Positions 10,975-22,995 of a DNA stretch of 64,000 bases are shown in pieces (within the stretch, counting starts at the first letter, position 1; every line of letters begins with the position of its first letter). Source of the DNA: Ilex aquifolium. Its lineage: Eukaryota; Streptophyta; Magnoliopsida; Aquifoliales; Aquifoliaceae. Made by a program: the position numbers and the translations under genes. The notes below the pieces were generated by a model that was not told the DNA's origin, ran no database searches, and saw only the letters and a list, made by a program, of their open reading frames with translations. The stretch covers positions 4,058,001 through 4,122,000 of the forward strand of contig OX637402.1 in the NCBI GenBank assembly GCA_951799425.1. The letters run 5' to 3'.

Positions 10975-12824
10975 TTACTTCTTAGGAGCCATGACCTTGC
11001 TAGAAGCACTCGGGGTCTCTAACTTGGTTGAGATAGTGAGTTTCTCAAAGTTTTCCTTGGTCACCCATACTTGTTTTCCCTTCCTAAAACTCAGGTTAGG
11101 TTGGGGAATGGGTGGAGGACTAACTCTCTTCTCCCCGATTGTGTGTATATCAATCTTGACTTTGGGGGTAGAAGAAGCCTTGTTCACTCTAGCTTGTGGT
11201 CCTTGTGGAGATTATGCATGACTATACTTAGACTCACATGACCTCACTAAAAGCTTAGAAACATTAACAACTTGATTGTTCAATGCTTTAGATTGGTGTG
11301 CTAGATGAATGAGCTTTTTGTCTAAGACTTCCCTATTGTGAATACAATGTGCACTATGGTGACCATGCTCACCACAAGTAAAACACACAGATAACTTGGT
11401 TTGGGTTTTCTTTTTAACTGGATTCTTTTCTTGCTTACCCTTACCATTATTAGAATTTTTAGGACTTGTGCTTACTCATGGAATTGTAGGGTTAGGATCA
11501 CCCTTTACAAACACGGTCTTGGAAGAAGTGGAGGTGTTGTGTTCATTAGTGAAACCTAATCCTCTTTTGTCACTAACATTTTTCCCTATAGTCAACATTT
11601 TATCAAATTTTTGGTACTTTGGAAAGTCTTTTTGAGAGCTCTTGTGATTCATGTAGGTCTCTATCGACTTTTCTAAGTTTAAACTCAAGACCTTTCTTAG
11701 ACTCTAAAATCCCTTTTGTGCTCTCTCTCAAGGAAGCTCACCTTGTCATGGAGGGACTTCTTCTCCTCCTCAAGCCCAACAATATGAGCCTTGGACTTGA
11801 CTAAACATGAAGTTCTTTCTTTTCATCTTCACTCGTTTTGAGTGTAGTGCTCAATGAAAGAAACTTATCTCCTTGTTTTAGACACTCCTTGTATACTTCA
11901 TTATAAGCATCTTAGAGGTCCTAAACACTTTTGGTCTTATCCTCGCTAGTAGATACTTCTACAACTAAGTCATCTACATCCATAGTGAGACTAGACTCAA
12001 CTTCCACTTTTACTTTCACTCACTTTGGCCTTTAAGACTCTTTTCTTCTCCTTGGGCATGTCCTTCTTCTTAGCACTAGGACATTCTGCAACTATGTGTC
12101 CAAACCCATGACACTTGTAGGATTGGAGACCTTGCCCCTTATTCTCAACCTCATGTCAAGAATTTCTACCCCCCACTTTCTTTTCCTTTTCTAACAAATC
12201 TAGGCCCACTTGGATTTCCTTTCAACCTTGAGGACTTGACACCACTGGCCTTGAAATATTTGTTGAATTTATGAACAAGATAGGCTATGTCCTCTTCTCC
12301 TAACCGGGGTGACTCGGATTTACCTCTTTTTTTGATTTTAGAATCTAATGCAACACCCTTCACTTTCTTAGGTGGAAGTAGATCCATCTCGAAAGTCAAA
12401 ATCGACCCAATAAGGTCTTCAATTGACACTCATCTTGAACAAGGTCACCTTGGCATGAAATCTCTCAAGTAGAGATCTTAAGATTTTTCACTTAATTACG
12501 GCTTCGTCAATTTTTGGTTCCTAATGCAAAAGAAGAATTAACAATATCGCACAATTTTGCATAAAAATCACCAAAAGTTTCTTCATCTTCCATTCTCAAC
12601 ATCTCAAATTGTGAGGTATTCCTTCATTTTAATTCATCCCCCACTTCACCACCTTCAACTTGCTTGGTAGTAGTGGGAGGGCTCGAACCTTTTTCCACAC
12701 TTAACTATACTCTCTCATAAATTGATTTTAAAAACATTCTCATGCGAGCTTTCCAATAGGAAATATTAGAACCATCAAAGACAGGAGGTCGTGCAATTAA
12801 AACACATTCCTTTTGAGAATTCAT
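10975..12824 (-). pseudogene. Copia (SIRE-like) gag of L1
   Basis: Begins at ATG 12824 about 100 bp after the primer binding site. N-terminus shows 'RPPVFDGSNISYWKARMR' and 'MLRMEDEETFGDFYAKL', typical of plant copia gag (DUF4219/UBN2 type). Then come 'MSIEDLIGS', a basic linker, a first zinc knuckle with its first Cys replaced by Ser (about 12070-12115), a coiled-coil-like charged stretch, and a second knuckle 'CFTCGEHGHHSAHC' (about 11345-11386). The C-terminus ends at 10975. Several stops and frameshifts break it. No protease follows. Gag packages RNA and forms virus-like particles in copia elements. Confidence 0.8.
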
Positions 12825-12922
12825 CGAATACTAACTCGATGTAACAATAGATCTCTCAAAGGTATACTAGGAAAGTAAGCAAGATAAACTTACTTAGTGT
12901 CTTATGATTTCAGGGCAATCAT

Positions 12923-12935
12923 GTGCTGATACCAA
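12923..12935 (-). other. Primer binding site of L1 (initiator-Met type)
   Basis: Minus strand reads TTGGTATCAGCA, two or three bases from the LTR end. The TGGTATCA core is the usual copia site pairing with the 3' end of initiator tRNA-Met. Confidence 0.8.
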
Positions 12936-12936
12936 T

Positions 12937-14673
12937 TCTTGTTCCGAGAAAGAGAACCTGATATGAATCTTCCCTCATGATTATAAACGTGGAGACTAAG
13001 AGACTTACACTAGAGGGGGGCTGAAAAAGTTTTTTAATTTTAGCACAAATTGATTATAAACCAAAATCTATGTCTACCACAATTACCTCTTCTCACAAAT
13101 ATGAAGCAGTGAATGTGAGAACCCCTTTAGTCACCACAACCCTTCACACGATTAATATTCAATTAATTCAATCGTAATCAATCTCACCTTGATCCCAAAC
13201 CCAATGCACAACTATAATTGGATGTATATTCAATTAATCAATTACAAGAACACATAGTGTGCATTTGTCCTAACAAATCACAAGTGTATATGATAGAAAG
13301 TAAAGAACACTAGCAATTTGTTGACATGGAAAACCCTCCTCCGGAAAAACTGCAAGGAACCACTCAAGGTTCACCAAAGCCTAGTTCATTACTCTCCAAG
13401 TCAACATACAAGTACTTGAGACTTATACCTAAACTAATACTGTAGATGGATGCTCATTTCCTTGAATTGTCTCTCCATTGAAACTCCCTCTCTGACGTCT
13501 AGTGCAACTTCACTTGAGCCTCCCCACCACATGATTCATTTAGGTCTCGAGCGATTTTGGGCATGCCAACAATCCTCAGTATGCACACACCAATGGTTTT
13601 ATTCAACCAACAAGTTCTTCAACACTAATTTGTGAGGTCGGGGAGGATCACTAGTGGTAGCCTTTGGATCTTAGGGATCTAGGTTGTGGTGAAAGCACTC
13701 TAGGTTGAAATATAATTTTCTCTCTTAGAAATATCACAAGAGACTCTACTTAGGTCTAGGAAAGACACCCCCTATTTATAAGCTCGGAATAAGGGTAGAA
13801 GTGCGGTCATAAGGAGGTTGTCCTGGAGTGAAAAATAACATCTCAAACTAGCCAAGGACTAGGACTGCTCGAGAGACCATGGGACTGCTCGAGTCAGTTC
13901 ATAAAGTGAGCCCTGTACTGATCCCCCGTGAACTTTTTCTCTTTTTATCCTAAGTCATCAAGAGGTCACTCTAGCAAAGGGTAGTGACCATAGGGTGGTC
14001 CTTACATGTTTTTTAAGCCTAAAAATAAGAAAAATCAAATTCATGAAGGACCGCTCGATTGGTAGGAGTGCGGTCATAAGGAGGTTGCCTGGAGTGAAAA
14101 ATAGCATCTCAAACTAGCCAAGGACTAGGACTGCTCGAGAGACCAAGGGACTGCTCGAGTCCGTTCATAAAGTGAGCCCTGTACTGATCCCCCGTGACCT
14201 TTTCTCTTTTTATCCTAAGTCATCAAGAGGCCACTCTAGCAAAGGGTAGTGACCATAGGGCGGTCCCTACATGTTTTTTAAGCCTAAAAATATGAACAAA
14301 CTTTTCCTCTTGAGCACTAAAGGGTGTTTCTCAAAGAGGGATCCGATTGTGACTCAAACTATATTTTTAAAACTCATAAAAAATTTAGAAAAATCACCTA
14401 GGAGTAATATAATTGGATCGCTTCTAAATCCATTTTCATCCTAATCATCCTAAGTTAAAATAACTAAGGGTTCATCTTAGGTGTTTGAGTCATTACCTTT
14501 GTCCTAAACATGAAGGTGCATACAGAGGTTAAATGACGTAGCTTTGACATTTGATCTCCTCTCTTCAATGATATTTTTGGATCTTGAACTTGATAGTATT
14601 ATGACCATGGAAATGGTTGAGATTTTACAATGGACTCCATAAAATTAGCCAATTACAAAGATATGGTCTAATA
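12937..14673 (-). repeat. 5' LTR of L1
   Basis: Minus-strand LTR of 1737 bp. It begins TATTAGACC (sisters start TGTTAGAT) at 14673 and ends by the primer binding site. A TATA box reads TATAAAT at 13780-13774. GCTCGAG motifs lie upstream of it (about 13868-13900 and again in the duplicated copy). A 267-bp tandem duplication lies inside. The border at 14673/14674 is clean: copia gag codons of L2 ('LAFLAKKFKKYF') resume at once. Confidence 0.8.
13797..14292. repeat. 267-bp tandem duplication in L1 LTR
   Basis: The block starting 'gtgcggtcataaggaggtt' at 13801 recurs at 14068. Both copies contain the GCTCGAG motif pair and end in 'tttttaagcctaaaaat'. They differ at only a few positions, so the duplication is younger than most changes in the LTR. 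It doubles the motif array. Confidence 0.85.
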
Positions 14674-15193
14674 ACCTAGCTTTTCTTGCTAAGAAATTTA
14701 AAAAATATTTTTAAGGCTAGAGAGTCCTCTGGGTCAAAATGCAAATCTAGTAGAACTAGGGTGCCCAAGGAAGGTTGAGAGAACAAGGGAGTAGAAAAAT
14801 TAAGCAAGATGCTGAAAAGAAGAAGAGGAGGGCTCCAATGCTTTGAGTGTCAAGGCTTTGTACACATGGTTGTGGAATACCCAAATAGGAAGAAGAAGGA
14901 TTCGCCCAAGGATAGGAGGAGGGCAATAAAAGCTAAATGAAGAGATAGTGATAGTGAGTCCACTTCGAGTGAGGACTCCTCTTCTCAAGATGATGAAGAA
15001 AATTTTACGGCTTTTGTTGGTTTACAATTCTCCCCCTAGATAAAATTCTACTAGAGAAGTTGAGAGTGAGATAAGGAACAAGTCCTACCATGAGGGTAGA
15101 TGAATTGGAGGTTGAGGTATTCTCAAGTGAGGATGACACCAAAAGTATTGAGGACATACATGAGGCCTATGCCCAATTGTGTGAAGAGTTCCT

Positions 15194-16888
15194 TGCTTGA
15201 TCGTTTTTCCTAATCTCCAAACATGAGCCCGGATTGTGTGTATATGGCTTATACGAGTTGGTGAGTGTCACTCTCCCTTGGATTCAAATGCAAAAAATGG
15301 GAAAAATCGTACGTGTGAACAAAAAATTGTGTGTGTATTCAAAAGTGCTCCCCAAGTATAGAGAGACTTGCAATGTCGTGTTTTATTTGGAATGGGTATT
15401 CCAAGGTCGTCTACTCAGGGAAAGAAAGGTCAAATGCTTTTGAAGGGTGATTTGTAAAGAAATAAAAATTGGAAACTCTTGTGAATTTTGTTTTGGTGAG
15501 TTGTGTTTTAGAAGTATGCAAGAAAGCAAGGTTGGCTAATCCATAGAGGTCATTCCAATGTGAATGCCAAATCGACTCAATTCATTCAACCAATGGTGTC
15601 TCAGTGTTTGATTGATTCGTAGGAAGTGAGGGACTAATGTGGTTGTGTTAGGAAAAAGCATACATCGTGACAAGTCTACGGTGTATCAAGAGCCCACAAC
15701 CACGTCCGCACTCAACCTAGTCAAACCAAACACTTTACACTACGAGTAAGAATGAAAGAAAGTCAATTTCACATACCCAAGAGAAAATTCCTCTTGGATT
15801 AACCAACTAAAATTTTAGCTACTCATAATAAAGGCAATAACCAACATAAAGTAAAGAGACATGGTAGTGAAATGAAGCATGAGACTTGTATTGATGCAAG
15901 AACAAGTTTAAACTACAAGAGCAAAGTCATTCATACCCAAAATACAAAGTTTGAAGATAAAATACCCAATTGTAGAAATGGAAAGACAAGAACACTTAAC
16001 TAAGCTTGATTACAACTTAAATAAAAGATTTTAGAGTAAAAGAGGGAAAGATTACAAGTAAAATAAAGCTTACTACAATGAAAATGGTGAAGGAAATGTA
16101 AAAACCCAACTTTCTCTCTCTAAAACTTCATCTTCAACCTTTGAGCTTCTCCCTCTAAAAACATGTAAAATCTGAATAATGGTGTAAGATCCCCTATTTT
16201 TGTCCATCCTCTCTCCCTTAGCATTCGTGAACTGAATTGGAATGATTGGAGAGAGGTTGGACACTTGAACAAGCAAAATCAGTCCAAGCATGCTTTTCCC
16301 ATGCTTTCCCAACCACCCCTCCTCTCTCTCTTGCTTCACCCCTCTCACTTACTTCAAATATGACTTTAGAGGTTAGGAGAGCATCATGGGGTGTCAAACA
16401 TGCCAGGGTATAGTTTGGAGGTCAAGAGGTGGGCCCCCAGAGTAGGTGGAGTAGTGTGAACAGGTGTCTGGCAGATCTAGGCAAAACCTACCAGTAGAAC
16501 GTAGAAAACCTACAGGCAGGTTTTTGCATGGCAAAGGTAGAAGATTTCCAGTAGCATTTTCTACCGGTAGGTATTGAGTCTTCTACCGGTAGGTTTTGAA
16601 TGACTTCTACCGGTAGGTCTTGGTTGCCTTCTATCGGTAGGTTTTGTCCTGCTTTGGGATTTCCTTGGTTTCTTGAGGTCCCGAGCCATCCGTTAAGCGG
16701 TCCCTTCTTCCCCATTGAATTTGAGCACTTAATGGGATGCTTTATACACGACCTTACCTGCTCTTTACCTACAATCACACAAATCTCCAATAATTGTGAA
16801 TTTGAAACCATTTCCCCCAATTTTCACCACAAAACAAGTAATATGGGTGCAATAGAGATGCATGAGGTGCAATATTCTATACTCATCA
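15194..16888 (-). repeat. Solo Athila LTR F
   Basis: A 1695-bp LTR on the minus strand, from TGATGAGTATAG (16888) to GATCAAGCA (15194), flanked by an exact 5-bp duplication TTCCT (15189-15193 and 16889-16893). No internal element sequence remains, so it arose by LTR-LTR recombination. Array class TACCGGTA groups it with the LTR at 58374. The 'gctccccaagtatagagag' block (15348) is the complement of the conserved 'gcttggggagc' block. Confidence 0.9.
16486..16650 (-). promoter_or_regulatory. TACCGGTA array in solo LTR F
   Basis: Seven CTACCGGTAG-like palindromes, three exact (about 16560, 16584, 16608) and others decayed (ACCAGTAG, ATCGGTAG). Same class and slot as 58621-58770 in LTR E. Confidence 0.6.
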
Positions 16889-17735
16889 TTCCTCAAACTC
16901 AAGGATAGAGTGTTTACATTGAGCTTGAGGCTCAAAACCAATAAAGAGGAAAAAAAAGCACTTCATGTGGATTTAGTGAAGTCCAAGGCTCATATTTGTG
17001 GGCTAGAGGAAGAGAATAAGTCCTCGAATGACAAAGTGAGCTTTCTAGAGAGTGAATGTCATGGGCTTGTAGATTTGAAGAAGAGTTTTAAAGTTTAGGT
17101 TGATAAAAATTGATAGAGACCATCACGAATCACAACTCTCTAAGAGACTATCCCTAGGGACTAAAAAGCTTGACAAAATGTTGTCTATACCGAAGAGTGT
17201 TGGTGACAAGAGAGGTTTAGGGTATACTAATGAAGACACCACCTCCACTCTTTCAAAAACCATGTTTGTGAAGGCCAACCCATCACCCTCAAGTGTGAAC
17301 AAAAGTTCCCCAAAAGCTAATAGAAATGTCACTATAGTGCACATGATCACTATAGTGCACATTGCATACATAATAGGAATGTCATGAACAAAAACCTTAC
17401 TCACAACCAATCCAAGGCCTTGGATGATCAATTCATGCATCTTACTAAGCTTATGGATGGGTTACATGAGTCTAAGCCTAGATTCCTTCACCACCTAAAG
17501 GCTCACAAGCTAAGTTGAATAAAGCTCTTTTTACTACCAAGGTCAAAATTGATTTAACTACACATGGAGAGAAGAAAGTTAGCCCATCACCCATGACCCA
17601 AGCTAACCCTAGAGATAAGGGAAAACAATTGTGGGTGATTAGTAAGGACTTGACAAAGCTTAGCACCTTGACCAAATTGGAAGCCCCCGGTGCAACCAAG
17701 GAGGTTGAGTCACTTAAGAGGTATGTGAGTTGAGT

Positions 17736-19159
17736 GTGTGGAACTACGTGTTTTCTTATGCATTGCATCTTTTTCCCTAGGGTTCATACATTGTAAATAA
17801 TTTTTTTTTGTTTATATTCTTGGTTTTTGATATATGAAAAACATAAAAAAAATAAAAAATAAAAATCCAAAAAGATTTTTGATGCTAGTTGGACATTCCT
17901 TTTGGGATTTATGGTCGTTGCTTTATTTTTTTTCCTTGTTAGTGCATAGTTATGTGTGTTTTTATATTTTTATGTTATTTAAGAAACACAAAAAAAACAC
18001 TGGAAAAAGAAAATGTAAAAATATTTTTGCTTTGTTAGTTTTCATTGTTGATCATCATAATCACACTTTGATTTAATTTATAGTGTATCCATATTTAATT
18101 ATAAGTTAAGTGCATTGCTATGAGCTATATTAGGGGATATGGAACTTGATGGTTACAAGTCATAGTGCATGATCCTTGAACCAATTTTTTTTTTTTTTTT
18201 TACCCTGGCGTGCTTTGATAGTATAATCTCTGTGAAAATTCATAAAATCAAGTGAAAGAAAACCATTCACCTTCATACTTAGGAATCTAGATAGCTTGAA
18301 TGATTAATGACCTCACATGACTCTAAGTGTTGGTGATAGGTGAACACATAGATAAAGGTTGGTAAATCTCCAAATCCCTTAAAAAGATGCCAAAGAGCCA
18401 ATTAGGAGAAAAAGATCCCAATGTGGCCAAATCTAAAGTGAGGTATAAACAATTGAATGACTAGTATTAATTGTACCTGAATTGTTGAGAGTACTAAATG
18501 CTTATTGTCATTTCTAATATGTAAAGCTAAAAGATCTAACATTACTCATGTTTAGAAGCATACCTTGTAAATTACAGAATTTAAAATCATGTTAATTGAA
18601 GCCATTATGAGTAAAAGGGACGTAAAAAATAGGGGGAGTGTCTAAAAAGAAAAGAAAATGAAAAATTTTATTAGGACACTCACAAACCGGTTATGTATTC
18701 ACTTACAAAATGCATTAGGAATTCATGTAAAACTTTATTAATCATTTAACCTAGACAGATTTCTAATGGTGTCAGAGTTTATTTTCACATACGTTGCACT
18801 TGAATAGATCAAAGATGTAAAATTTGAACACGTGCAAGTGAAATTAAACTAAGTGAGAGGACATTGCTCTAAGATGCATGAAAATTGAGTTATATGTTCA
18901 TTAATATGTATTAGAGTAAAGTATGAGATGATTCAATAAGGATGAATATGATTTGATGAAAACATATGTGATTTACATAATTGATGACATTTTGCATTTA
19001 ATTGTTAAATTTGAAAATTGCAGTACATATTTTGATCCATATATTTCATTCATGCATGTGTATTTGATTGCATTTAGGTTGTTTATACATCCATGCATGT
19101 ATTTTTTGGATGATTGAAGTATGGATTGGAGGGGTACATGTGGAGTCGAATTGATTTTA
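17736..19159 (+). other. L2 spacer between gag and ORF2
   Basis: AT-rich non-coding DNA with A-runs (17838-17870, 18183-18202 T-run). Inverted similarity to the L1 spacer shows it is family sequence. I see no open frame of note and no pol remnant. Confidence 0.6.
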
Positions 19160-19251
19160 GAAGGGTCGAGTGCTGAACTGCCAGTTGCACAACACATCAT
19201 CAGGGACTGCTCAAGCGACCCTGCGACCAGTCAGCGCCTAGGGTTTTAAAT
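19160..19251 (+). promoter_or_regulatory. GCTCGAG-type array and TATA-like site before L2 ORF2
   Basis: 'gactgctcaagcgacc' (19205-19220) with 'ctgcgaccag' matches the copia LTR array, for example 'attgctcaagcgact' and 'gactgctcgagcgag' at 25370-25398. A TTTTAAATA stretch follows at 19243-19251, about 180 bp before the ORF2 ATG. Same order as in the LTR: array, then TATA. I infer a second promoter. Confidence 0.55.
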
Positions 19252-19431
19252 ACGAAGACAATCGTCCCCTTCATTGTTCAAACACCTCAATTCATTTTCC
19301 AAGCCTCCCAAAACCCTTATCCATCCTTCATAAACATTCACAAACACATTTTAACCAAATTCTAGGGTCAATTCACTTCTTGAATCACGAGATTCAAATT
19401 CTAGGGACCTAGATTCTTAGCATTTTTTGAG

Positions 19432-20643
19432 ATGCCTCACCATAGAGAGAAAATTTCTAGGGTTTAGGAAACTTGTGAGGAATTCGAGGTGAACTTTGAT
19501 GAAATAATCCGATTTCAGACCCTGGAGTACGAAGCAAGAGATCAAGAGGAGTATGCCCACAAACAGTTGATGATTGAACGTGGGGTAAACTTTGATGAGG
19601 TAATTTCTTCAATTCTTGATAATTTCGCAGTCAAGGATGGACCCCAATTTTCGTGGCCCCAAAGTTATTGAATGATGATATGGTGAGAGATTTTTGTGCT
19701 CATTTTCGAGAGCCTGATCCCGAGATGACCACTTTGTTACCTATATTCGAGGGATTAAGTTTATTTTTTTAGTAATTTTCATCACTACCATTCTTGGCCT
19801 GCCTAGAGTTGTGAGTGATGCCCTTGGAGCTAAATTAGTTTAGGAGTTGTCTCGTCTCTCTATTATGGCTATTGAGTTGTAAGGTATATCATATACTAAC
19901 AATTGGGTTGAGTAGAAGTTTTATCAGAAGAGATTGACCTAATATTATAGGATGTTAAACCTTATGGCAAACTATAACATAAAACCAAAGACCTATATTT
20001 TAAATTTCCTTGTCTAGAGAGAACACATGCTACATGTCAAAGGTAGAGGGTAGATCTCAATTTACCTTTGCTGATTCTAGGGTCTATTTGGCATGTCTTT
20101 GAGGGGAGAGTATCAGATGGTCTTCCATTTCAATCATTGATCACTTGTATCTACAAGGGAAAGGGAGCAGTGATCTTGCCCAAGGATAGGATGTAGAACC
20201 CTAAGAGGCCTCTTAATAAGAGTTCTTTGAAGATGAGTAGGGCCCAAGAAGAGTATGTTATGATAGAGGAGGAGAGAGTGGATGAGATGGAGGATACATT
20301 TGTTGGAATTTGACCTCGTGCACCACCCCTAGTTCACTCTCAATCTAGTACTTCAAGAGTACCACCACCACCACCACCTCATAGTTCGGATATCCTAGTT
20401 GCCCAGTTAGAATCAGTGGTTGACATGCTTACTAGGGCAGAGTAACGCATGGAGGAGCATCATCACCTTACTTCACATAGGTTAGATGCAATAGATGGTA
20501 GGATATTAAACCTTGAGTCTACCCAGAAGTCAACTTTTGGATCTATTACAAAGATTGTTGGGAGACATTGGAGGTTACTAAAGGGCAAGCAAGGTAAAGG
20601 CGATCCATTGATTGATGATAGTGATGATTTCGCTGTGCAATAG
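19432..20643 (+). pseudogene. ORF2 of L2
   Basis: Starts at ATG 19432 (GAGATGCCTCACC) and ends at TAG 20641 in the same frame, about 403 codons with internal stops and small frameshifts. Motifs shared with L1: 'QLMIERGVNFDEV', 'DDMVRDFCAHFR', 'TILGLPR', 'NNWV..KFYQKRLT', a Pro run near 20350-20385 and the helical 'HRLDAIDGRI' near the C-terminus. Distantly like the post-pol ORF of the Athila elements here. Function unknown. Confidence 0.6.
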
Positions 20644-21206
20644 CTCCGACGTGGTGGAGAGAGAGATGGACCGTGATGGTGGAGATGACGTGGTGACAAG
20701 TGCGGCTTGATTTTAGAGACTTAGTATAGGAAAATATGGGAGCTTTTGAGACATTTTATCTAAGTTATTCTTTAACATGAAAAAGGAGAAAAAGCCTTAT
20801 AGGTTTAGGAGGTATTAGATTACATCAAAAAAGAAAAGGTGTTAGAAAGTTGGGGACTCTGTTTTTTTTATCATATGCCAATAAAGATGGGATCAAGAGA
20901 TAGTTGTCTAATCTAAGTTTCTCAACAATGAGGTTGCATAAAATCTTGGAAGCTAAGGTCTTTTGGATTTTCATCTGGAAGCCGTCTTGGATGATAGATT
21001 TTTTGGAATTATAGTGGGGTACGGTGGCAGCCTATTCCACCAAAGTGAATCTTTGATATTTTAAATTCTTTTTTCTTTTTCTATGTAATTTTCTCTTAAG
21101 CAAGCTTTTTCTTAGAGGGTAAGGTCTATGTTCCCCTCCTTTTTATGAATAAAATTGGAAAAATTACGAGCAAAAAAAAAAAAATAAAAAAAGGGGGAGA
21201 ATTTTT
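20644..21206 (+). other. L2 3' region with A-rich tail and PPT
   Basis: Non-coding. Contains AATAAA (21149), then an A-run (21172-21191) and the purine tract AAAAAAAGGGGGAGAA (21185-21201), the copia-type PPT, just before the LTR. The stretch about 20850-21190, with AATAAA then poly(A), could be an inserted LINE or mRNA 3' end; I see no target duplication to prove that. Confidence 0.5.
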
Positions 21207-21837
21207 TGGTTGAAATTTGATGACTAGCTATAGTTTAAAGATCAAGATCTGTAAGCAACAAGGAAGTGAAGAAGATCAAGCTACAAACAAAAATCAAAGC
21301 CACTCTGATGCTTCTTCAAGCTTAGGAAAAAGGCATGTACCTTAGAAACCTAGATCCCTTGGTTTAATTTTAGACTTAGGATGATTAAAATGAAAAAAAA
21401 ATGGAATTTGCATTATCTAGAAATCACTCCTAGAGTTTCTCATTGAAATTATTTTTCTAAACCTTAAACGTATTTTGAAAAGATGATTTGAGTTATTTAT
21501 CGAACCCTACTTAAGCAACACCCTTTAATGCTCAAGTGGTTAATTTTTTGCTTATTTTTTGGCTTTAAAACCAATAGGCACCACCCATTGTTCCTGCCTT
21601 TGGATAGAGCGGTCTCTAATGACTTAGGGATAAAATCGTTAAGGCTATCGAGTTAGGAAGTAGAGACCGCCCTCTAGGTTGCTCTCAGGGCGCTCGAGTG
21701 GTCCCTGACCTTCCAGACTAGTTTGATTTTTTTTTTTATTCTAATGAAAATTATCCTCTCGCCACTCTCCCACTGCTCGAGTGGTCTTTCATAAATTTTT
21801 GTTTACTTGGCCTCTAAGTTTGACCTAATTCCGAGCC

Positions 21838-21844
21838 TATAAAT
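21838..21844 (+). promoter_or_regulatory. TATA box of L2 LTR
   Basis: TATAAAT followed by GGGGGAAG, about 55 bp after the last GCTCGAG motif. Counterparts: 13780-13774 (minus) in L1 and 29492-29498 in the LTR at 26444. Confidence 0.65.
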
Positions 21845-22326
21845 GGGGGAAGCCTTCTAGGGCTAGGGTATCTCTCTCGGGCTAGGGTATCTCTTTAGAA
21901 AGCCTAAATTAAGCCTCTAAAACCTTTAGAGATCATAAGAACCCTAGATCTCTAATAACCTAAGGTATCCATCTTGAATCTTCATTCAACATCACACATT
22001 GAAGAAGAGGCTCTTGTTTGGAATCACATAAACCTATTGAAGGAGCGTGAATCCCGAGGATCTTGGCACAAAACGTATCTCAAATAACCTAAATGATCCA
22101 TTGTGCATTCAATTGAAGTTGTCCATAACTCTAGTCGGGAATCCAAATGAGGGGTTTAAAGGAAATGAACATCTAACAATAGTATTGGTTGAGGTATATG
22201 TCTCGAGTAATTGTAAATAAATTTTGGGCTAGTGGATTATGTTTTGGTGAATAGCAGGTGGTTCTCAACAGTTTTTCTCGATTGGGTTTCTACGTCAACA
22301 AATTTTTTGTGTCGTTATTTTCTTTA

Positions 22327-22995
22327 GGGTTAATTACAAATTGTCCCTTAAAGTTTGGGTTATGTAGCAATCGACACCCTCTGTTTTTACTTTCAGCAAT
22401 TTGCTCCCTTTAAGTTAAGATGGATCAAATTAACAGATGAGTTGAACGAGAGTCTTTAAAATTACTTTTGTACCCTTAGAATTGAGATGGTGGTGGGTGC
22501 TGGGAATCACCTCGATGCAGATGGGGCTTTAGTAGTAGGTGGTTTGAGAAATGCGATTGTGGAGTGGGTGAGGAAATAGTTTCTATCAGGGAAGGACGCA
22601 ATTCTAACTAGAGGAAGGTGGATTGCGCCTAGAGAAAGAGGGAGCATTATACGACTATGGAAAGTGTGGGGAAGGGAAAAGGAAGAGGAAGGGGAAGAGG
22701 AATTAGGGCTTGAATGCATGGGTGGTGACTGTCAATTGGTTAGGGAAGGGATTGGGTTTTTTTTTTCAATTTTTAGATTTTTCGAAAATGAGAAAAAAAA
22801 ATTGAACCAAAGTAAAAAACTAAGATTAAAAGGGTAATTTTGTCATTTGTTATCGCTTTATAATAGCCAAAAACCAACGGCATGAGTTAATTATGAAAAA
22901 TTTGAAAGTGTAAGGTGCAAATTGCTGAAATTTAAAGCAGATGGAGTCAACTGCAACATCACCCAAACTTTAAGGGCACAATTTATAATTAACCC
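22327..22995. mobile_element. MULE-like MITE
   Basis: A 669-bp insert with long terminal inverted repeats of about 38 bp starting GGGTTAATTA and containing 'CTTAAAGTTTGGGT'. It is flanked by 9-bp repeats TTTTCTTTA / ATTTCTTTA (one mismatch). A 9-bp duplication and long inverted repeats suit Mutator-like elements. The centre is purine-rich, with no transposase. Confidence 0.75.

Larger units (their letters stand above)
7829..14673 (-). mobile_element. L1: copia-gag element with ORF2 and no pol
   Basis: Read on the minus strand: 5' LTR (14673-12937), initiator-Met-type primer binding site, SIRE-like gag (12824-10975), non-coding spacer, ORF2 (9295-8265), then truncated at 7829 by the Tekay element. 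No protease, integrase, reverse transcriptase or RNase H lies between gag and ORF2. The sister copy L2 has the same layout, so this looks like a stable non-autonomous family, similar to known TR-GAG elements but with an additional ORF. L1 interrupts the gag of L2 at 14673/14674. Confidence 0.75.
14674..17735 (+). pseudogene. Copia gag of L2, interrupted
   Basis: Homologous to L1 gag from 'LAFLAKKFKKYF' onward. First knuckle at about 14838-14880 reads CFECQGFVHMVVEY, its final Cys changed to Tyr. A Ser/Asp/Glu-rich stretch follows. At 15193 the solo LTR F interrupts, and gag resumes at 16889. The following 'LRLKTNKEEKKALHVDLVKSKAH' region (written here only in part) is charged and coiled-coil-like, then come 'KLDKMLSIPKSVGDKRGLGY' and a decayed second knuckle near 17330-17390. 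The C-terminal part ends at 17733. Several stops. Same protein family and architecture as 10975-12824. Confidence 0.75.

Noticed and set aside
10718..11009. Open frames with Cys-Val and Ile-Tyr repeats
   Set aside because: They come from the (TA)n(CA)n microsatellite in the L1 spacer.
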